Positions 44,305 through 53,702 are shown, counted from the first letter of the stretch. The stretch: DNA of 64,000 nucleotides from Thermohahella caldifontis (GCF_041153465.1 NZ_CP154858.1:558001-622000); one strand, 5' to 3'. Made by a program: numbers and translations. Notes: generated by a model not told the origin, from the sequence alone.

Positions 44305-44961
44305 ATGCTCAAGCTGCTCATTGTGGATGACCATGATCTGGTCCGTGCCGGTCTGTCGCGCATGCTGGCAGATGAAAACTGGCTGGAGGTGGTGGCATCA
44401 GTGGGCTCAGGGGAAGAGGCAATCGAATATATTCGTCAGGGCAATCCTGTGGATGTGGTGCTGATGGACGTACAGATGCCCGGTATCGGTGGCATCGAGG
44501 CAACCCGGCGCATCAAGCACATCAACAAGGATATTGCCGTGGTGGCGGTAACCGCCTGTGATGACAATCCGTTTCCCACACGGGTCATGCAGGCCGGTGC
44601 GTCGGCATTCGTGACGAAGGGTGGTGCGAGCATCAATGAAGCGATAGAGGCTATCCGGGCGGTCAGCCGGGGGCAGGGATTCATCAGTCCCATCATTGCC
44701 CAGAAAATGGCATTGGCCTCGGCAACGGGCGAAAAGCCGGAGAATGTTTTCGACCGGCTGTCAGACCGGGAAATGCAGGTTGCCATGATGGTCGTCAGTG
44801 GCAGCAAGGTACAGGCGATTTCGGACAAGCTGTGCCTCAGCCCGAGAACAGTGAACACCTACCGTTACAGAATCTTCGAGAAACTGGGCGTGGAGAGTGA
44901 TGTGGAACTGACATTGCTCGCCATGCGTCACGGGTTGGTGGATGCGGCAAAGGTTGGCTGA
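44305..44961 (+). CDS. gacA: Response regulator GacA/UvrY
   Basis: A 218-residue NarL-family response regulator. The receiver domain has phospho-Asp54 in VLMDVQMPGIGGIEA, the acidic pocket DDHD near residue 8 and the Lys in VTKGG. The LuxR-type helix-turn-helix is in LSDREMQVAMMVVSG ... LSPRTVNTYRYRIFEKL. In gammaproteobacteria it works with GacS/BarA to drive small RNAs that titrate CsrA/RsmA. It is followed by uvrC, overlapping by 20 bases, the standard gacA-uvrC pair. A TATAAT lies at 44238-44243. Confidence 0.95.
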   Translation: MLKLLIVDDHDLVRAGLSRMLADENWLEVVASVGSGEEAIEYIRQGNPVDVVLMDVQMPGIGGIEATRRIKHINKDIAVVAVTACDDNPFPTRVMQAGASAFVTKGGASINEAIEAIRAVSRGQGFISPIIAQKMALASATGEKPENVFDRLSDREMQVAMMVVSGSKVQAISDKLCLSPRTVNTYRYRIFEKLGVESDVELTLLAMRHGLVDAAKVG

Positions 44962-46785
44962 CTCGGATACCTTTGATCACAAGTCGTTTCTGAAAACGCT
45001 GCCGCATCGTCCCGGGGTGTACCGGATGTACGATGCGGCGGGCAATCTGCTTTATATCGGCAAGGCGCGGGACCTGAGAAAGCGCGTCAGCAGTTATTTC
45101 CGTTCGGGGGGCTGCCCCTGAAAACGCAGGCCCTGGTTGAGCGTATTGCGCAGATTGATGTGTCGGTCACGCAGACCGAAACGGAAGCCCTCCTGCTTGA
45201 GCAGAACCTGATCAAGGCCAATCGTCCTCCCTACAACATTCTGATGCGGGACGACAAGAGCTACCCGTATATCTACATAACGGATCATCCCGAGTACCCT
45301 GCCATCCGTTTTCGCCGGGTCAGGCGCAAGAAAGCTGCATCCGGGCGTTATTTCGGCCCTTACACCAATGCCTGGGCTGTCCGTGAAACCCTGGGGCTTC
45401 TGGAAAAGATTTTCCGTGTCCGGCAGTGTGAGGAGGCGACCTTCCGCAATCGTTCCCGGCCCTGCCTGCAATACCAGATCGGCCGCTGCTCCGCGCCCTG
45501 CGTAGGGTATATTTCTCCCGAAGATTATCAGAAGGACGTGGCCCATGCGCAGCGATTCCTGCGCGGTGAAGACAGCACGCTGATTCAGACACTGGCCGAT
45601 GAAATGGAAACCGCAGCGGCCGCGCTGGAGTTCGAGCGGGCCGCCCAGTTGCGTGATCAGATCCAGGCCCTGCAGTCCGTACAGGCCGAGCAATCCATCG
45701 AGGCCGGGCAGGCGCAGGCGGATGTGTTCGCGTTGGCCAGCGCTGCCGAGGTGCGCATGGTGCACGTGCTTCAGGTGCGCGAGGGCAAGGTGGTCGGCAG
45801 TCAGAATCTGCGCATGGAAGGCGGGCTGGATGAAGCCGATGAGGAGGCCCTCGCCAGTTTCGTGGCCCAGTACTATCTGCAGGAAGAGCACCCTTGGATA
45901 CCCCGTGAGGTGATTGTCTGGCCGGAAATTCCGGAGCCGGAGCTTCTGGAGACGGCGCTTGAAAAGGTCGCAGGCAGGCGGGTTCAGATCAAGACCCAGG
46001 TGCGTGAGGAGCGTGCCCGCTGGCAGGAGATGGCGGCTGAAAATGCCAGGCAGGCAGTGCAGCTGCGTGTTCGTGACCGGGAGACACTCCGCTCGCGCTT
46101 TGCGGCACTGCAGCAGGTGCTGGGTTGGCATGAGATGCCCGGCAGGCTGGAGTGCTTTGATATTTCCCACACGCAGGGCGAGGAAACGGTGGCCAGCTGC
46201 GTGGTATTCAATATCGAGGGGCCGCTGAAATCGGAATATCGGCGCTATACCATCACAGGCATTACCCCCGGTGACGACTATGCTGCCATGGCTCAGGCCC
46301 TGGAGAAGCGCTTTGGTGGCAGTCGGGCGTCCGTCAGGCCGGATATTCTTTTCATTGACGGAGGCAAGGGGCAACTCAGGGCGGCGCGCGAGATGCTGGA
46401 AAAACTCGGTCAGGGAGATCTGGTCACAATAGGTGTGGCGAAGGGTGTCACGCGCAGGCCGGGAATGGAAACTCTGATTCTGGATTTGGGCGAGGGCGTG
46501 TTAAACTTGCCGCCGGACAGTCCGGCGTTGCACCTCATTCAGCATGTCAGGGATGAGTCCCATCGTTTTGCGATCAGCGGACACCGGGCGCGTCGGGGCA
46601 AGAAACGCAGCCGCTCGGCGCTGGAGGAGATCGAGGGCGTCGGGCCGAAACGCAGGCGCGAGCTGTTGCGGCATTTTGGCAGCATGAAGGGGCTTGAGAA
46701 TGCCTCGGTGGAAGAGCTGACCAAGGTGCCGGGCATCAGCCGGACACTGGCAACCACAATTTACCAGGCAATGCATGAAGATTAG
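44942..46785 (+). CDS. uvrC: Excinuclease ABC subunit C (one frameshift)
   Basis: UvrC makes both cuts around bulky DNA lesions. From ATG 44942 the protein begins MRQRLADSDTFDHKSFLKTL with the GIY-YIG nuclease (PGVYRMYDAAGNLLYIGKAR). The frame stops at 45120 because a run of six G (45106-45111) is one short; a seventh gives RSGGLPLKTQALVERI and 614 residues, the usual size. Downstream are the UVR motif (ADEMETAAAALEFERAAQLRD), the RNase H-like domain (CFDISHTQGEETVAS) and tandem helix-hairpin-helix (LEEIEGVGPKRRRELLRHFG). Probably a base-calling error. Confidence 0.92.
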
Positions 46786-47371
46786 GCCCATTACACGATT
46801 CAATCTGCCCAACCTGCTGACACTGATCCGGATCATCATGATCCCGGTGATTGTGGTCGTCTATTATCTGCCCTGGAAGCAGGCAGGGCTGGCAAGTGCC
46901 ATCATCTTCATGGTGGTGGGCTTCACGGACTGGCTGGATGGCTATCTGGCACGCAAATGGAATCAGACCACACCCTTCGGAGCCTTTCTGGATCCGGTGG
47001 CGGACAAGCTCATGGTTGCAGTGGCGCTGGTGTTGCTGGTGGAGAGCTGGCATTCGTGGCTGATGACCCTGCCGGCCACCATCATCGTGGGGCGTGAAAT
47101 CGTGATTTCGGCGCTCAGAGAGTGGATGGCAGAGGTCGGGCAGCGTGCCAGCGTGGCGGTCAGTTACGTGGGAAAGGTCAAGACATTCATGCAGATGGCC
47201 GCCATCACGGGGTTGCTGGCTTTCCCTCCTGTGAGTGCGCTGGGTTGGGTCGCACTGGCAATGTTGTATGTGGCTGCGATCCTGACGATCTGGTCCATGC
47301 TGGTCTATCTCAAGGCCGCCTGGCCTCAATTGTCAGGGAATATGGAATCCGGGGTTGACAGCCAAGGCTGA
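46775..47371 (+). CDS. pgsA: CDP-diacylglycerol-glycerol-3-phosphate 3-phosphatidyltransferase
   Basis: A 198-residue inner-membrane enzyme making phosphatidylglycerol-phosphate, the committed step to phosphatidylglycerol. The CDP-alcohol motif DxxDGxxARxxxxxxxxGxxxDxxxD is complete (DWLDGYLAR ... FGAFLDPVADK, residues ~49-75). It starts NLPNLLTLIRIIMIPV, typical of PgsA. It overlaps the uvrC end by 11 bases. A promoter for the tRNA cluster lies at its 3' end. Confidence 0.95.
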   Translation: MKIRPITRFNLPNLLTLIRIIMIPVIVVVYYLPWKQAGLASAIIFMVVGFTDWLDGYLARKWNQTTPFGAFLDPVADKLMVAVALVLLVESWHSWLMTLPATIIVGREIVISALREWMAEVGQRASVAVSYVGKVKTFMQMAAITGLLAFPPVSALGWVALAMLYVAAILTIWSMLVYLKAAWPQLSGNMESGVDSQG

Positions 47372-47382
47372 AACAGTAAACT
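47355..47382 (+). promoter_or_regulatory. Promoter of the tRNA-Gly-Cys-Leu cluster
   Basis: TTGACA (47355-47360), 16-base spacer, TAAACT (47377-47382), 40 bases before tRNA-Gly. The -35 lies inside the last codons of pgsA. Confidence 0.6.
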
Positions 47383-47422
47383 ATGCGCCACCTGATCGGT
47401 GCCGGGCACTGTTCAGAGGTGA

Positions 47423-47498
<76 letters not shown>

Positions 47499-47542
47499 AT
47501 TCACCTCAGAATCCTCCTTCCGTCCACGTACCTCAGGCACAT

Positions 47543-47616
47543 GGCTGGGTGGCAGAGTGGTCATGCAGCGGACTGCAACTCCGTGTACGCCGGTTCGATT
47601 CCGACCCCAGCCTCCA
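47543..47616 (+). tRNA. tRNA-Cys (anticodon GCA)
   Basis: Seventy-four bases with CCA. Acceptor GGCTGGG (47543-47549) pairs with CCCAGCC (47606-47612), discriminator T (U73) as required by cysteinyl-tRNA synthetase. Loop CTGCAAC carries GCA at 47575-47577. Confidence 0.97.
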
Positions 47617-47621
47617 TTGTT

Positions 47622-47710
47622 GCCCGAGTGGCGAAACTGGTAGACGCAAGGGACTTAAAATCCCTCGGAAGTTGACTTCCGTGCCGGTTCGATTCCGGCC
47701 TCGGGCACCA
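47622..47710 (+). tRNA. tRNA-Leu (anticodon UAA)
   Basis: Eighty-nine bases with CCA. Acceptor GCCCGAG (47622-47628) pairs with CTCGGGC (47700-47706), discriminator A. Stem AGGGA/TCCCT encloses CTTAAAA with TAA at 47656-47658. A long variable arm is present. It is 5 bases after tRNA-Cys, so Gly-Cys-Leu form one transcript. Confidence 0.97.
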
Positions 47711-47822
47711 GTCCCTCCGGTCACCTGTCAAATCTTGATTCTCCGCAATCTGTCCCCAATCTGGCGGGCAAGCTTTTCCTGTTTTTGTTACCCTCATCCA
47801 GAAGGCGACATGAGGATTCGGG

Positions 47823-49079
47823 ATGAATGATTCGTTGGGCCATCTCCTGCTGTTTGCGCAGGCTGTCGGGATCGGATTTCTGATCGGTCTGGAGCGAGAA
47901 AAGCACAGCAATGCCATTGCGGGGCTGCGGACGTTCACGCTGATCGCGCTGGCGGGGGCGCTGGCAGGCTATACAGGACATCAGCTGGACAACTGGATCA
48001 TGGCTCCTGTCATGGCGGTGCTGATCGTGGCAAGCCTGATTGTGGCGCAAGTGAAGTCGGAGTCGCCCGAACCGGATACCACCACGGTCATGGCGGGTAT
48101 TCTGACGTATGGGCTGGGACTGGCACTCTGGATCGGACATCCGTTATTGCCCAGCGGGCTGGCCATTGTGGTGATGGCCTTGCTCTATTTTCGCAAGGAA
48201 CTGCGTGAGGTGCCCCGCAAACTCAACAATCAGGACGTGACGTCTTTCCTCCAGTTCGCGGCGGTAGCCTTCATTCTGCTGCCGGTTCTGCCCAATGAAA
48301 ACATGGGGCCATATCAGGTCATCAATCCCTATCAGATCGGATGGCTGGTGGTGCTGATCAGTGGTATCAGCCTGGCGGGGTATGTGGCGCTCAGGTTCTG
48401 GGGCGGCAAGGCAGGATTGATGCTGGTGGGCCTGCTGGGTGGTCTGGTTTCCACCACGGCAACGACACTGGTGTATTCCCGGTATACGCGGCAATCGGAG
48501 GGTTTCTGTCTCTTTGCCGTGCGCATCATTCTGCTCTCCCATCTCATTCTGTTTGTCCGGGTGGGCATTCTCGTGACTGCCGTATCTGCGGAGGTGCTGC
48601 CATTGCTGTTGCCCTGGTTGCTGGGTGGCCTGTTTGGCGGACTGCTTTTTCTGACCTGGCACATGTTGCGGGATGGTGAGTTGCCCCAGGATGTGCCCCG
48701 GCTGCATGTTCAGAATCCGGCTGACCTCAAGACAGCCTTGGGCTTTGCGGCGTCGTTCATGGTGGTACTGATGCTTTCGGCCTGGATGAACGAGCAATTT
48801 CCAAGCCTTGGCGGCTATGTGGTGGCCTTTCTTTCAGGGCTGACTGACGTTGACGCCATCACCATCGCCAACCTGAAACTGGCCACAGCGGGGCAGCTTG
48901 ATGTGAATGTGGCCATTCAGGCAGTCATCATTGCCTTCATAGCCAATTTCATCTTCAAGTTCGGGGCGGCGGTGGTCGTGGGTGACCGGGCCCTGCGCCT
49001 TCAACTGGGGGCCGGATTCCTCACCATGGTGATAACCGGCCTGGTGAGTCACGGTATTGCCGTGGTCATATCCGGCTGA
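47823..49079 (+). CDS. MgtC/SapB-DUF4010 family membrane protein
   Basis: A 418-residue membrane protein with ~12 helices. The N-terminal part is an MgtC/SapB-like unit (GIGFLIGLEREKHSNAIAGLRTFTLIALAG), and the C-terminal part a DUF4010-like unit (FLSGLTDVDAITIANLKLA, FKFGAAVVVG). The role is unknown; MgtC relatives are linked to magnesium limitation or F-ATPase control. The ATG is at 47823. Its end overlaps the convergent binding-protein gene by 31 bases. Confidence 0.88.
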   Translation: MNDSLGHLLLFAQAVGIGFLIGLEREKHSNAIAGLRTFTLIALAGALAGYTGHQLDNWIMAPVMAVLIVASLIVAQVKSESPEPDTTTVMAGILTYGLGLALWIGHPLLPSGLAIVVMALLYFRKELREVPRKLNNQDVTSFLQFAAVAFILLPVLPNENMGPYQVINPYQIGWLVVLISGISLAGYVALRFWGGKAGLMLVGLLGGLVSTTATTLVYSRYTRQSEGFCLFAVRIILLSHLILFVRVGILVTAVSAEVLPLLLPWLLGGLFGGLLFLTWHMLRDGELPQDVPRLHVQNPADLKTALGFAASFMVVLMLSAWMNEQFPSLGGYVVAFLSGLTDVDAITIANLKLATAGQLDVNVAIQAVIIAFIANFIFKFGAAVVVGDRALRLQLGAGFLTMVITGLVSHGIAVVISG

Positions 49080-49834
49080 GGCACTTCGGCGGCCCGGAGA
49101 ATCTGCTCGTATTCACCGCTTTCTTTCAGCATTTTCAGACCGCGGTTGAACGCTTCAATCCACTTCGGCGCATCCGGGTGTTTGCGCGAGAGAATAAGAT
49201 GATAAGCAGTTCTGCGCAGTGGCCTGGGGTGCCAGCGAATCTCTGCACGCTCCTCCGGTGTGAACAGTGTGTTCAGCATGGTCAGACCCACGTCCAGAGA
49301 TAGCGGGAAAATGGTGATGCGTTTTGCCAGAAGGCGTCTCAGATTGATTTCGTCGCTGACGACACGGTCCACTGTGAGCAACCCTTGTCTTTCAGCCTTT
49401 TCAAATCCTTCACCGTAGGTGTAACCCAGGGTTGCCCCAATCTGGATGCCGCGCAGGTCGCTCCAGTCGGACCAGTCGAAGGGGGTGTCGCGGTGATAGA
49501 AAAATACGGTATCGGTAAAGATGAACGGGTCGCTGTAGTAAAAGGCCTTGGCCCGCTCGGGGGTATAGCTCCAGATCAGGGAGCCATGATAGATGCCGCG
49601 CTCGGCCATGTAGTAGGCACGACTCCAGGGAAAGAAGCCGTAGGACACCCGTATGCCCTGGGTTTCAAAGGCACGGGTCACAATGCGGGAAGCCGGCCCA
49701 TAGCCGGGCAGGTGCTGTGACTGATAGGGTGGCCACTCGCCATTGGTCAGCTTCAGTGTTTCCTGACCCTGCGCAACCAGGGCGCACAAACCCAACACCC
49801 CACCGGCGACTGCATACAGGACATACCGCAACAT
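49049..49834 (-). CDS. Periplasmic solute-binding protein, family 3
   Basis: A 261-residue exported protein. A signal peptide ends near ALVAQG; the mature part begins QETLKLTNGEWPPY, the amino-acid-binding pattern. A two-lobe type II periplasmic fold is expected (GIQIGATLGYTYGEGF in lobe 2). No permease or ATPase genes are beside it, so it may be an orphan sensor-like protein; many such orphans in this class have unknown ligands. Confidence 0.82.
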   Translation of the reverse strand: MLRYVLYAVAGGVLGLCALVAQGQETLKLTNGEWPPYQSQHLPGYGPASRIVTRAFETQGIRVSYGFFPWSRAYYMAERGIYHGSLIWSYTPERAKAFYYSDPFIFTDTVFFYHRDTPFDWSDWSDLRGIQIGATLGYTYGEGFEKAERQGLLTVDRVVSDEINLRRLLAKRITIFPLSLDVGLTMLNTLFTPEERAEIRWHPRPLRRTAYHLILSRKHPDAPKWIEAFNRGLKMLKESGEYEQILRAAEVPQPDMTTAIP

Positions 49835-49920
49835 TGTGTGTCTCGACTCTCTGCCTGTTTCCAGTCTAGACCATTGGGCCGGATCTGAACAGAGGCGCGT
49901 CTGTTGCTGTCAGGTCCGGG

Positions 49921-51738
49921 TCAGTTGCGCGTAGAGTCGGGCAGCCTGGCCGGGAGCTGGTGCGGATTAGAGATCAGGCAATAGTGCTGCGAGCCGAACA
50001 GCCAGGGCAGGTAGTCGCCGACCTCCTTGTCGATGGTGACGCAGAAGGGCACGACGCCCTGCATGCGGGCCTCGCGCACGGCCATGCGGGTATCTTCGGC
50101 ACCGTAGCGACCTTCGTACTGGTCCAGATCGTTGGGTTTTCCGTCCGTGATCAGAAGCAGCAGTTTCTGGTGGGCAGGCCTTTTGGAAAGCAGCTGAGTC
50201 GCCCGGCGAATGGCCGCGCCCATGCGCGTATAGTAACCGGGCTTGAGCCCGTTGATGCGTGCCCGGACGGCATCGTTATACGTTTCAGTGAAGCTTTTCA
50301 GTTCCGTGATGCGGACATGATTATTGCGTCTTGAGCTGAAACCATAGAGCGCGAAAGTGTCTCCGCTTGCGGTCAGTGCTTCGCTGAACAGCAGGAGGCT
50401 GTCCCGGATCACGTCCAGTACCGTACAGCGGTTACCCAGCCAGGCATCTGTGGACAGGCTGAGATCAGCAAGGACCAGACAGTTGAGATCACGCAGTTGC
50501 CCGCTGAAGGAGGAAAATACGGCAGGTTCGCCATCGGCGTGGCCATGCTGGCGCGCAGTCTGGAAATCGAGCCAGGCACCGAGGTCAATTTCATCGCCTT
50601 CACGCAGGCGCTTCTGCCAGTACCGGACAGGGCGCAGTTCCTGAAAGTGGCGCCGTACCTTCTGTGCGTCCTTTTGGAGATGCTCTGGCAGGTGTTCGTC
50701 TCCCAGGTGTCTGGGTGTCAGTGTCAGGACCCGGCAATAATCCTGGCGATAAGCCTGGCGTTTGAAATCCCACTCCGGCAGCCTCAGGCCCTCATCCAGA
50801 GGGATGTCGTCCTCGGCTTCCGCAGGCAGGTCAAGGCTGAGTTTGAGGCCTTTGCTGGCTGTGCCTTTTTTGCTCAGGGTGATCACGTCAAGATCATCCG
50901 CAACGGCGCTGTCATCCTCTTCGGAATCGTCCTGACTGCGGTCCACCTTGGTCATTTCTGCCCAGCTGAGCAGGCTTTCGAGGCGGAACAACAGCAAGCC
51001 ATCCTTCTTTCCAGCGTCAGTTCTCTCGGCTCGTTTGCGTTGTGCATTGGCCTGAGGCTGGTTTTCTTCCGAGGGTTGCCGGTGTCCGGGCTCATCCTCG
51101 GAGGCATCCCGGGCTGCCGCAGTCTGCTCGGCAAACTGGGGGTAGAGCCAGAGGTGAACAGGCACCGGAGCAAAGCGTGCCGGTGGCAGGGCGCTGACTG
51201 AACCCGGATCAAGCAGCGCCTGAAGGATAGCCCGCTCTTGTGCGGCTTCATCCGCAGGGAGGGCATCCGGGTCCGGGCGTTCACGGATCACGGCCTGGGT
51301 CAGGTTGTGCCAGGTGGTGCGGATGCCCGGATAGGCCTGAAGGGTTCTGAGCGTTGCGGTCTGGTTATCGACCAGCCAGTTCTGCCAGTCCGGCGGCATC
51401 TGGCTTGCCAGAAGGGCCCACCAGAGATAAAGACTCTCGTTGAGTCGGGCGTCTGGCAGAAATGCGACCTTTTCGGGCACATACAGCCGGTGGTGGCTGC
51501 GCCAGACCGGCGTGTAGTGACGGCCCAGTCCGGCCAGCTTCTGAGTGGAGGTCTGCCTGACGTAAAACCAGGTTTCGGGGCTGGGCTGGATGTCCAGCAC
51601 TTCATTTCCGGTCAGTGCCCGTAACAGGGTGTGGAGGCGCTTGCTGATATCTGCCAGGCGCACCTCAGCCTCAGGATGGCTGTGGTCTGCCTTGCGGGTA
51701 ATGAAGTGATGCCATTTCTGGCCAACCCATTCTTCCAT
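49921..51738 (-). CDS. norD: Nitric oxide reductase activation protein NorD
   Basis: A 605-residue cytoplasmic protein with an N-terminal helical domain, a charged low-complexity centre (~210-290, acidic/Gln/Arg), and a C-terminal VWA domain. The MIDAS metal motif is ADLSLSTD (DxSxS), then TDGKPNDLDQYEGRYG. NorD works with the AAA+ protein NorQ/NirQ to mature NorCB, probably in metal insertion. ATG 51738 has GGAGG 6 bases upstream. The gene follows norB after a strong hairpin. Confidence 0.93.
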   Translation of the reverse strand: MEEWVGQKWHHFITRKADHSHPEAEVRLADISKRLHTLLRALTGNEVLDIQPSPETWFYVRQTSTQKLAGLGRHYTPVWRSHHRLYVPEKVAFLPDARLNESLYLWWALLASQMPPDWQNWLVDNQTATLRTLQAYPGIRTTWHNLTQAVIRERPDPDALPADEAAQERAILQALLDPGSVSALPPARFAPVPVHLWLYPQFAEQTAAARDASEDEPGHRQPSEENQPQANAQRKRAERTDAGKKDGLLLFRLESLLSWAEMTKVDRSQDDSEEDDSAVADDLDVITLSKKGTASKGLKLSLDLPAEAEDDIPLDEGLRLPEWDFKRQAYRQDYCRVLTLTPRHLGDEHLPEHLQKDAQKVRRHFQELRPVRYWQKRLREGDEIDLGAWLDFQTARQHGHADGEPAVFSSFSGQLRDLNCLVLADLSLSTDAWLGNRCTVLDVIRDSLLLFSEALTASGDTFALYGFSSRRNNHVRITELKSFTETYNDAVRARINGLKPGYYTRMGAAIRRATQLLSKRPAHQKLLLLITDGKPNDLDQYEGRYGAEDTRMAVREARMQGVVPFCVTIDKEVGDYLPWLFGSQHYCLISNPHQLPARLPDSTRN

Positions 51739-51760
51739 TGTCGCCTCCTGTCAAAATGAA

Positions 51761-51782
51761 GCCGGCTCCCTTGGGAGCCGGC
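51761..51782 (-). terminator. Hairpin in the norB-norD gap (attenuator)
   Basis: GCCGGCTCCC (51761-51770) and GGGAGCCGGC (51773-51782) form a perfect 10-bp stem with a 2-base spacer. On the transcribed - strand it is followed by TTCATTTTG, a weak T-rich tail. It may end part of the norCB transcripts and lower norD expression. Confidence 0.55.
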
Positions 51783-51795
51783 AGGTTTGGCGTGA

Positions 51796-53178
51796 TCAGG
51801 CCGGTTGTGCATCCTTGTCCACAAAGAAGGACCAGAGGTAGGCGACAAGCCCGATCAGGAAAGTGACACCGGCAATTTCACGCAGCCAGTAGAACAGACT
51901 GAGCTGATCCTGAGTGGCCATGAAACCGAGGGCAGTGCCGGTTTCCGGGATCCGCTGCAGCCAGACCTGCAGGATACCGGCGCCGGTCAGGAACAGGGTG
52001 ATGAAGACCATGGAAATGGTCATCAGCCAGAAGCCCCACATTTCCACAACCTGAGCCTTGTTGCTGTTTCCGTCAGGACGGCCGCGCAGTACCGGCATGG
52101 CGTAGGAGATGATGGTCAGCACAATCATCGCATAGGCACCGTAGAAGGCCATGTGACCGTGTGATGCCGTGATCTGGGTACCGTGAGTGTAATAGTTCAC
52201 CGGTGCCAGTGTGTGCAGGAAGCCCCAGACACCTGCGCCCAGGAAAGCCATGACCCCGCATCCCATGGCCCAGAGCGTCGCTGCACGGTTCGGGTGCTCA
52301 CGGCGACGGCGGTTGACCATGTTGAAGGCAAAGACGGCCATCAGGAAGAACGGAATGGGTTCCAGGGCAGAGAATACGGAGCCCAGGATCTTCCAGTATT
52401 CGGGCGGCCCGATCCAGTAGTAGTGGTGGCCGGTACCGATAATACCGGTGATCAGCGCCATGGCAATGATGACGTAGAGCCACTTTTCCACCACTTCACG
52501 GTCTACACCCGTCACCTTGATCAGGACGTAGGCCAGGATGGAACCCATGATCAGCTCCCATACGCCTTCGACCCAAAGATGGACAACCCACCACCAGTAG
52601 TACTTGTCCAGTGCCAGGTTTTCGGGGTTGTAGAAGGAGAACAGGAACATGACGGCCAGACCGACCAGACCGGTCATCAATACGATATTGATGACTGTTT
52701 TCCGACCCTTGAGTACCGTCATGCCAAGGTTGTACAGGAAGCCCAGTGCCACGATCACGATACCAATCTTGGTAATGGTGGGCTGCTCAAGGAACTCCCG
52801 GCCCATGGTCGGCAGCAGCTCGTTGCCGGTCATCTTGGCCAGTCCGGCATAAGGCACGAACAGGTACCCCAGAATGGTGAGGGTGCCCGCTACGGCAAAG
52901 ATCCAGAACAATGCCAGTGCCAGCTTCGGGCTGTGCAGTTCACGCTGGGACTCTTCCGGAATCAGGTAGTAGGCAGCGCCCATGAAGCCGAACAGCAACC
53001 AGACGATGAGCAGGTTGGTATGAACCATCCGTGCCACGTTGAAGGGGATGGCCGGAAAGAGGAAGTCGCCGACCACATATTGAAGCCCCATGATCAGGCC
53101 AAACAGGATCTGTCCGGCAAAGAGCAAGAGCGCAAAGATGAAATAGGGTTTGGCAACGGCCTGTGACTGATATTGCAT
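51796..53178 (-). CDS. norB: Nitric oxide reductase catalytic subunit NorB (cNOR)
   Basis: A 460-residue protein with 12 helices of the heme-copper oxidase superfamily that reduces 2 NO to N2O using heme b, heme b3 and non-heme iron. Family patches: a start at YQSQAVAKPYFIFALLLFAGQ, LWVEGVWELIMGSILAYVLI (helix VI, His ligand to FeB), GTGHHYYWIGPPEYW with the His pair, and GHMAFYGAYAMIVLTII with the heme ligand. No NOR quinol N-terminal extension is seen. It follows norC by 12 bases. Confidence 0.97.
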   Translation of the reverse strand: MQYQSQAVAKPYFIFALLLFAGQILFGLIMGLQYVVGDFLFPAIPFNVARMVHTNLLIVWLLFGFMGAAYYLIPEESQRELHSPKLALALFWIFAVAGTLTILGYLFVPYAGLAKMTGNELLPTMGREFLEQPTITKIGIVIVALGFLYNLGMTVLKGRKTVINIVLMTGLVGLAVMFLFSFYNPENLALDKYYWWWVVHLWVEGVWELIMGSILAYVLIKVTGVDREVVEKWLYVIIAMALITGIIGTGHHYYWIGPPEYWKILGSVFSALEPIPFFLMAVFAFNMVNRRRREHPNRAATLWAMGCGVMAFLGAGVWGFLHTLAPVNYYTHGTQITASHGHMAFYGAYAMIVLTIISYAMPVLRGRPDGNSNKAQVVEMWGFWLMTISMVFITLFLTGAGILQVWLQRIPETGTALGFMATQDQLSLFYWLREIAGVTFLIGLVAYLWSFFVDKDAQPA

Positions 53179-53190
53179 GGCTGTATCTCC

Positions 53191-53637
53191 TTAGCCTTCG
53201 ATGTTGGGCGGCCAGTCATTGGTTTGGATGCCAGCGGCATACTCGAGGAATGCGGCAAGGTCATCGATTTCCTGGTCGGTCAGATTGAACTGGGGCATCT
53301 GACGGCGGCCCGGAACCCCTGTGGGCTGGGCTTGCATCCAGGCATGGAGAAATGCCTTGAAGGTAGCCGGATCACCACCACCGCGGCGCTGGAACACGTT
53401 GCCCAGTTCGGGTGCAAAATAGGCACCTTCACCCAGCAGCGTATGGCAACCGATGCAGTTGTTCTGCTCCCAGACGAGCTTTCCGCGCGCAGCCGCTTCA
53501 GTCAGCTGTGCCCGGTTGTCCCGCTGAGGCATGGCCTGCATGGTGTCAAAGGTAAGCGCCAGAAACAGTAACACGAAGAACACGCTGCCTCCGAGGTAGA
53601 TGTTTCTGGCCATGCTTTTGGTAAAGCGTTCAGCCAT
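53191..53637 (-). CDS. norC: Nitric oxide reductase cytochrome c subunit NorC
   Basis: A 148-residue membrane-anchored cytochrome c passing electrons to NorB. An N-terminal helix (IYLGGSVFFVLLFLALTF) anchors it in the membrane. The heme motif is CIGCH (residues ~56-60) and the Met ligand is in ADQMPQF-like RRQMPQFNLTDQEI. The ATG is at 53637 with GGGAG upstream. The promoter region carries an FNR/DNR box and two adjacent palindromes. Confidence 0.95.
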   Translation of the reverse strand: MAERFTKSMARNIYLGGSVFFVLLFLALTFDTMQAMPQRDNRAQLTEAAARGKLVWEQNNCIGCHTLLGEGAYFAPELGNVFQRRGGGDPATFKAFLHAWMQAQPTGVPGRRQMPQFNLTDQEIDDLAAFLEYAAGIQTNDWPPNIEG

Positions 53638-53673
53638 GTTGTTGTCTCCCTGATGTGGTATGTGGACGATGCC

Positions 53674-53679
53674 AGCATA
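53674..53679 (-). promoter_or_regulatory. Possible norC -10 element
   Basis: On the - strand, TATGCT lies 23 bases after the FNR box. A start near 53667 would put the box centre at about -41.5, as in class II FNR promoters. Confidence 0.45.
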
Positions 53680-53688
53680 CGGTTTTTG

Positions 53689-53702
53689 GGCAGGTACCTG
53701 CC
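53689..53702. promoter_or_regulatory. 14-bp perfect palindrome next to the norC FNR box
   Basis: GGCAGGTACCTGCC is identical to its reverse complement. It directly abuts the FNR box and sits between it and the likely -10. The binder is unknown. Confidence 0.55.

Noticed and set aside
16932..45111. Phase variation by G-tract slippage
   Set aside because: The affected genes are housekeeping (rnhA, uvrC, mltD) and every tract is off by exactly one in the same direction; systematic sequencing error explains this better.
45094..46374. A 426-codon open frame antisense to uvrC
   Set aside because: The + strand encodes GIY-YIG, UVR and HhH regions of UvrC; the antisense frame has none.
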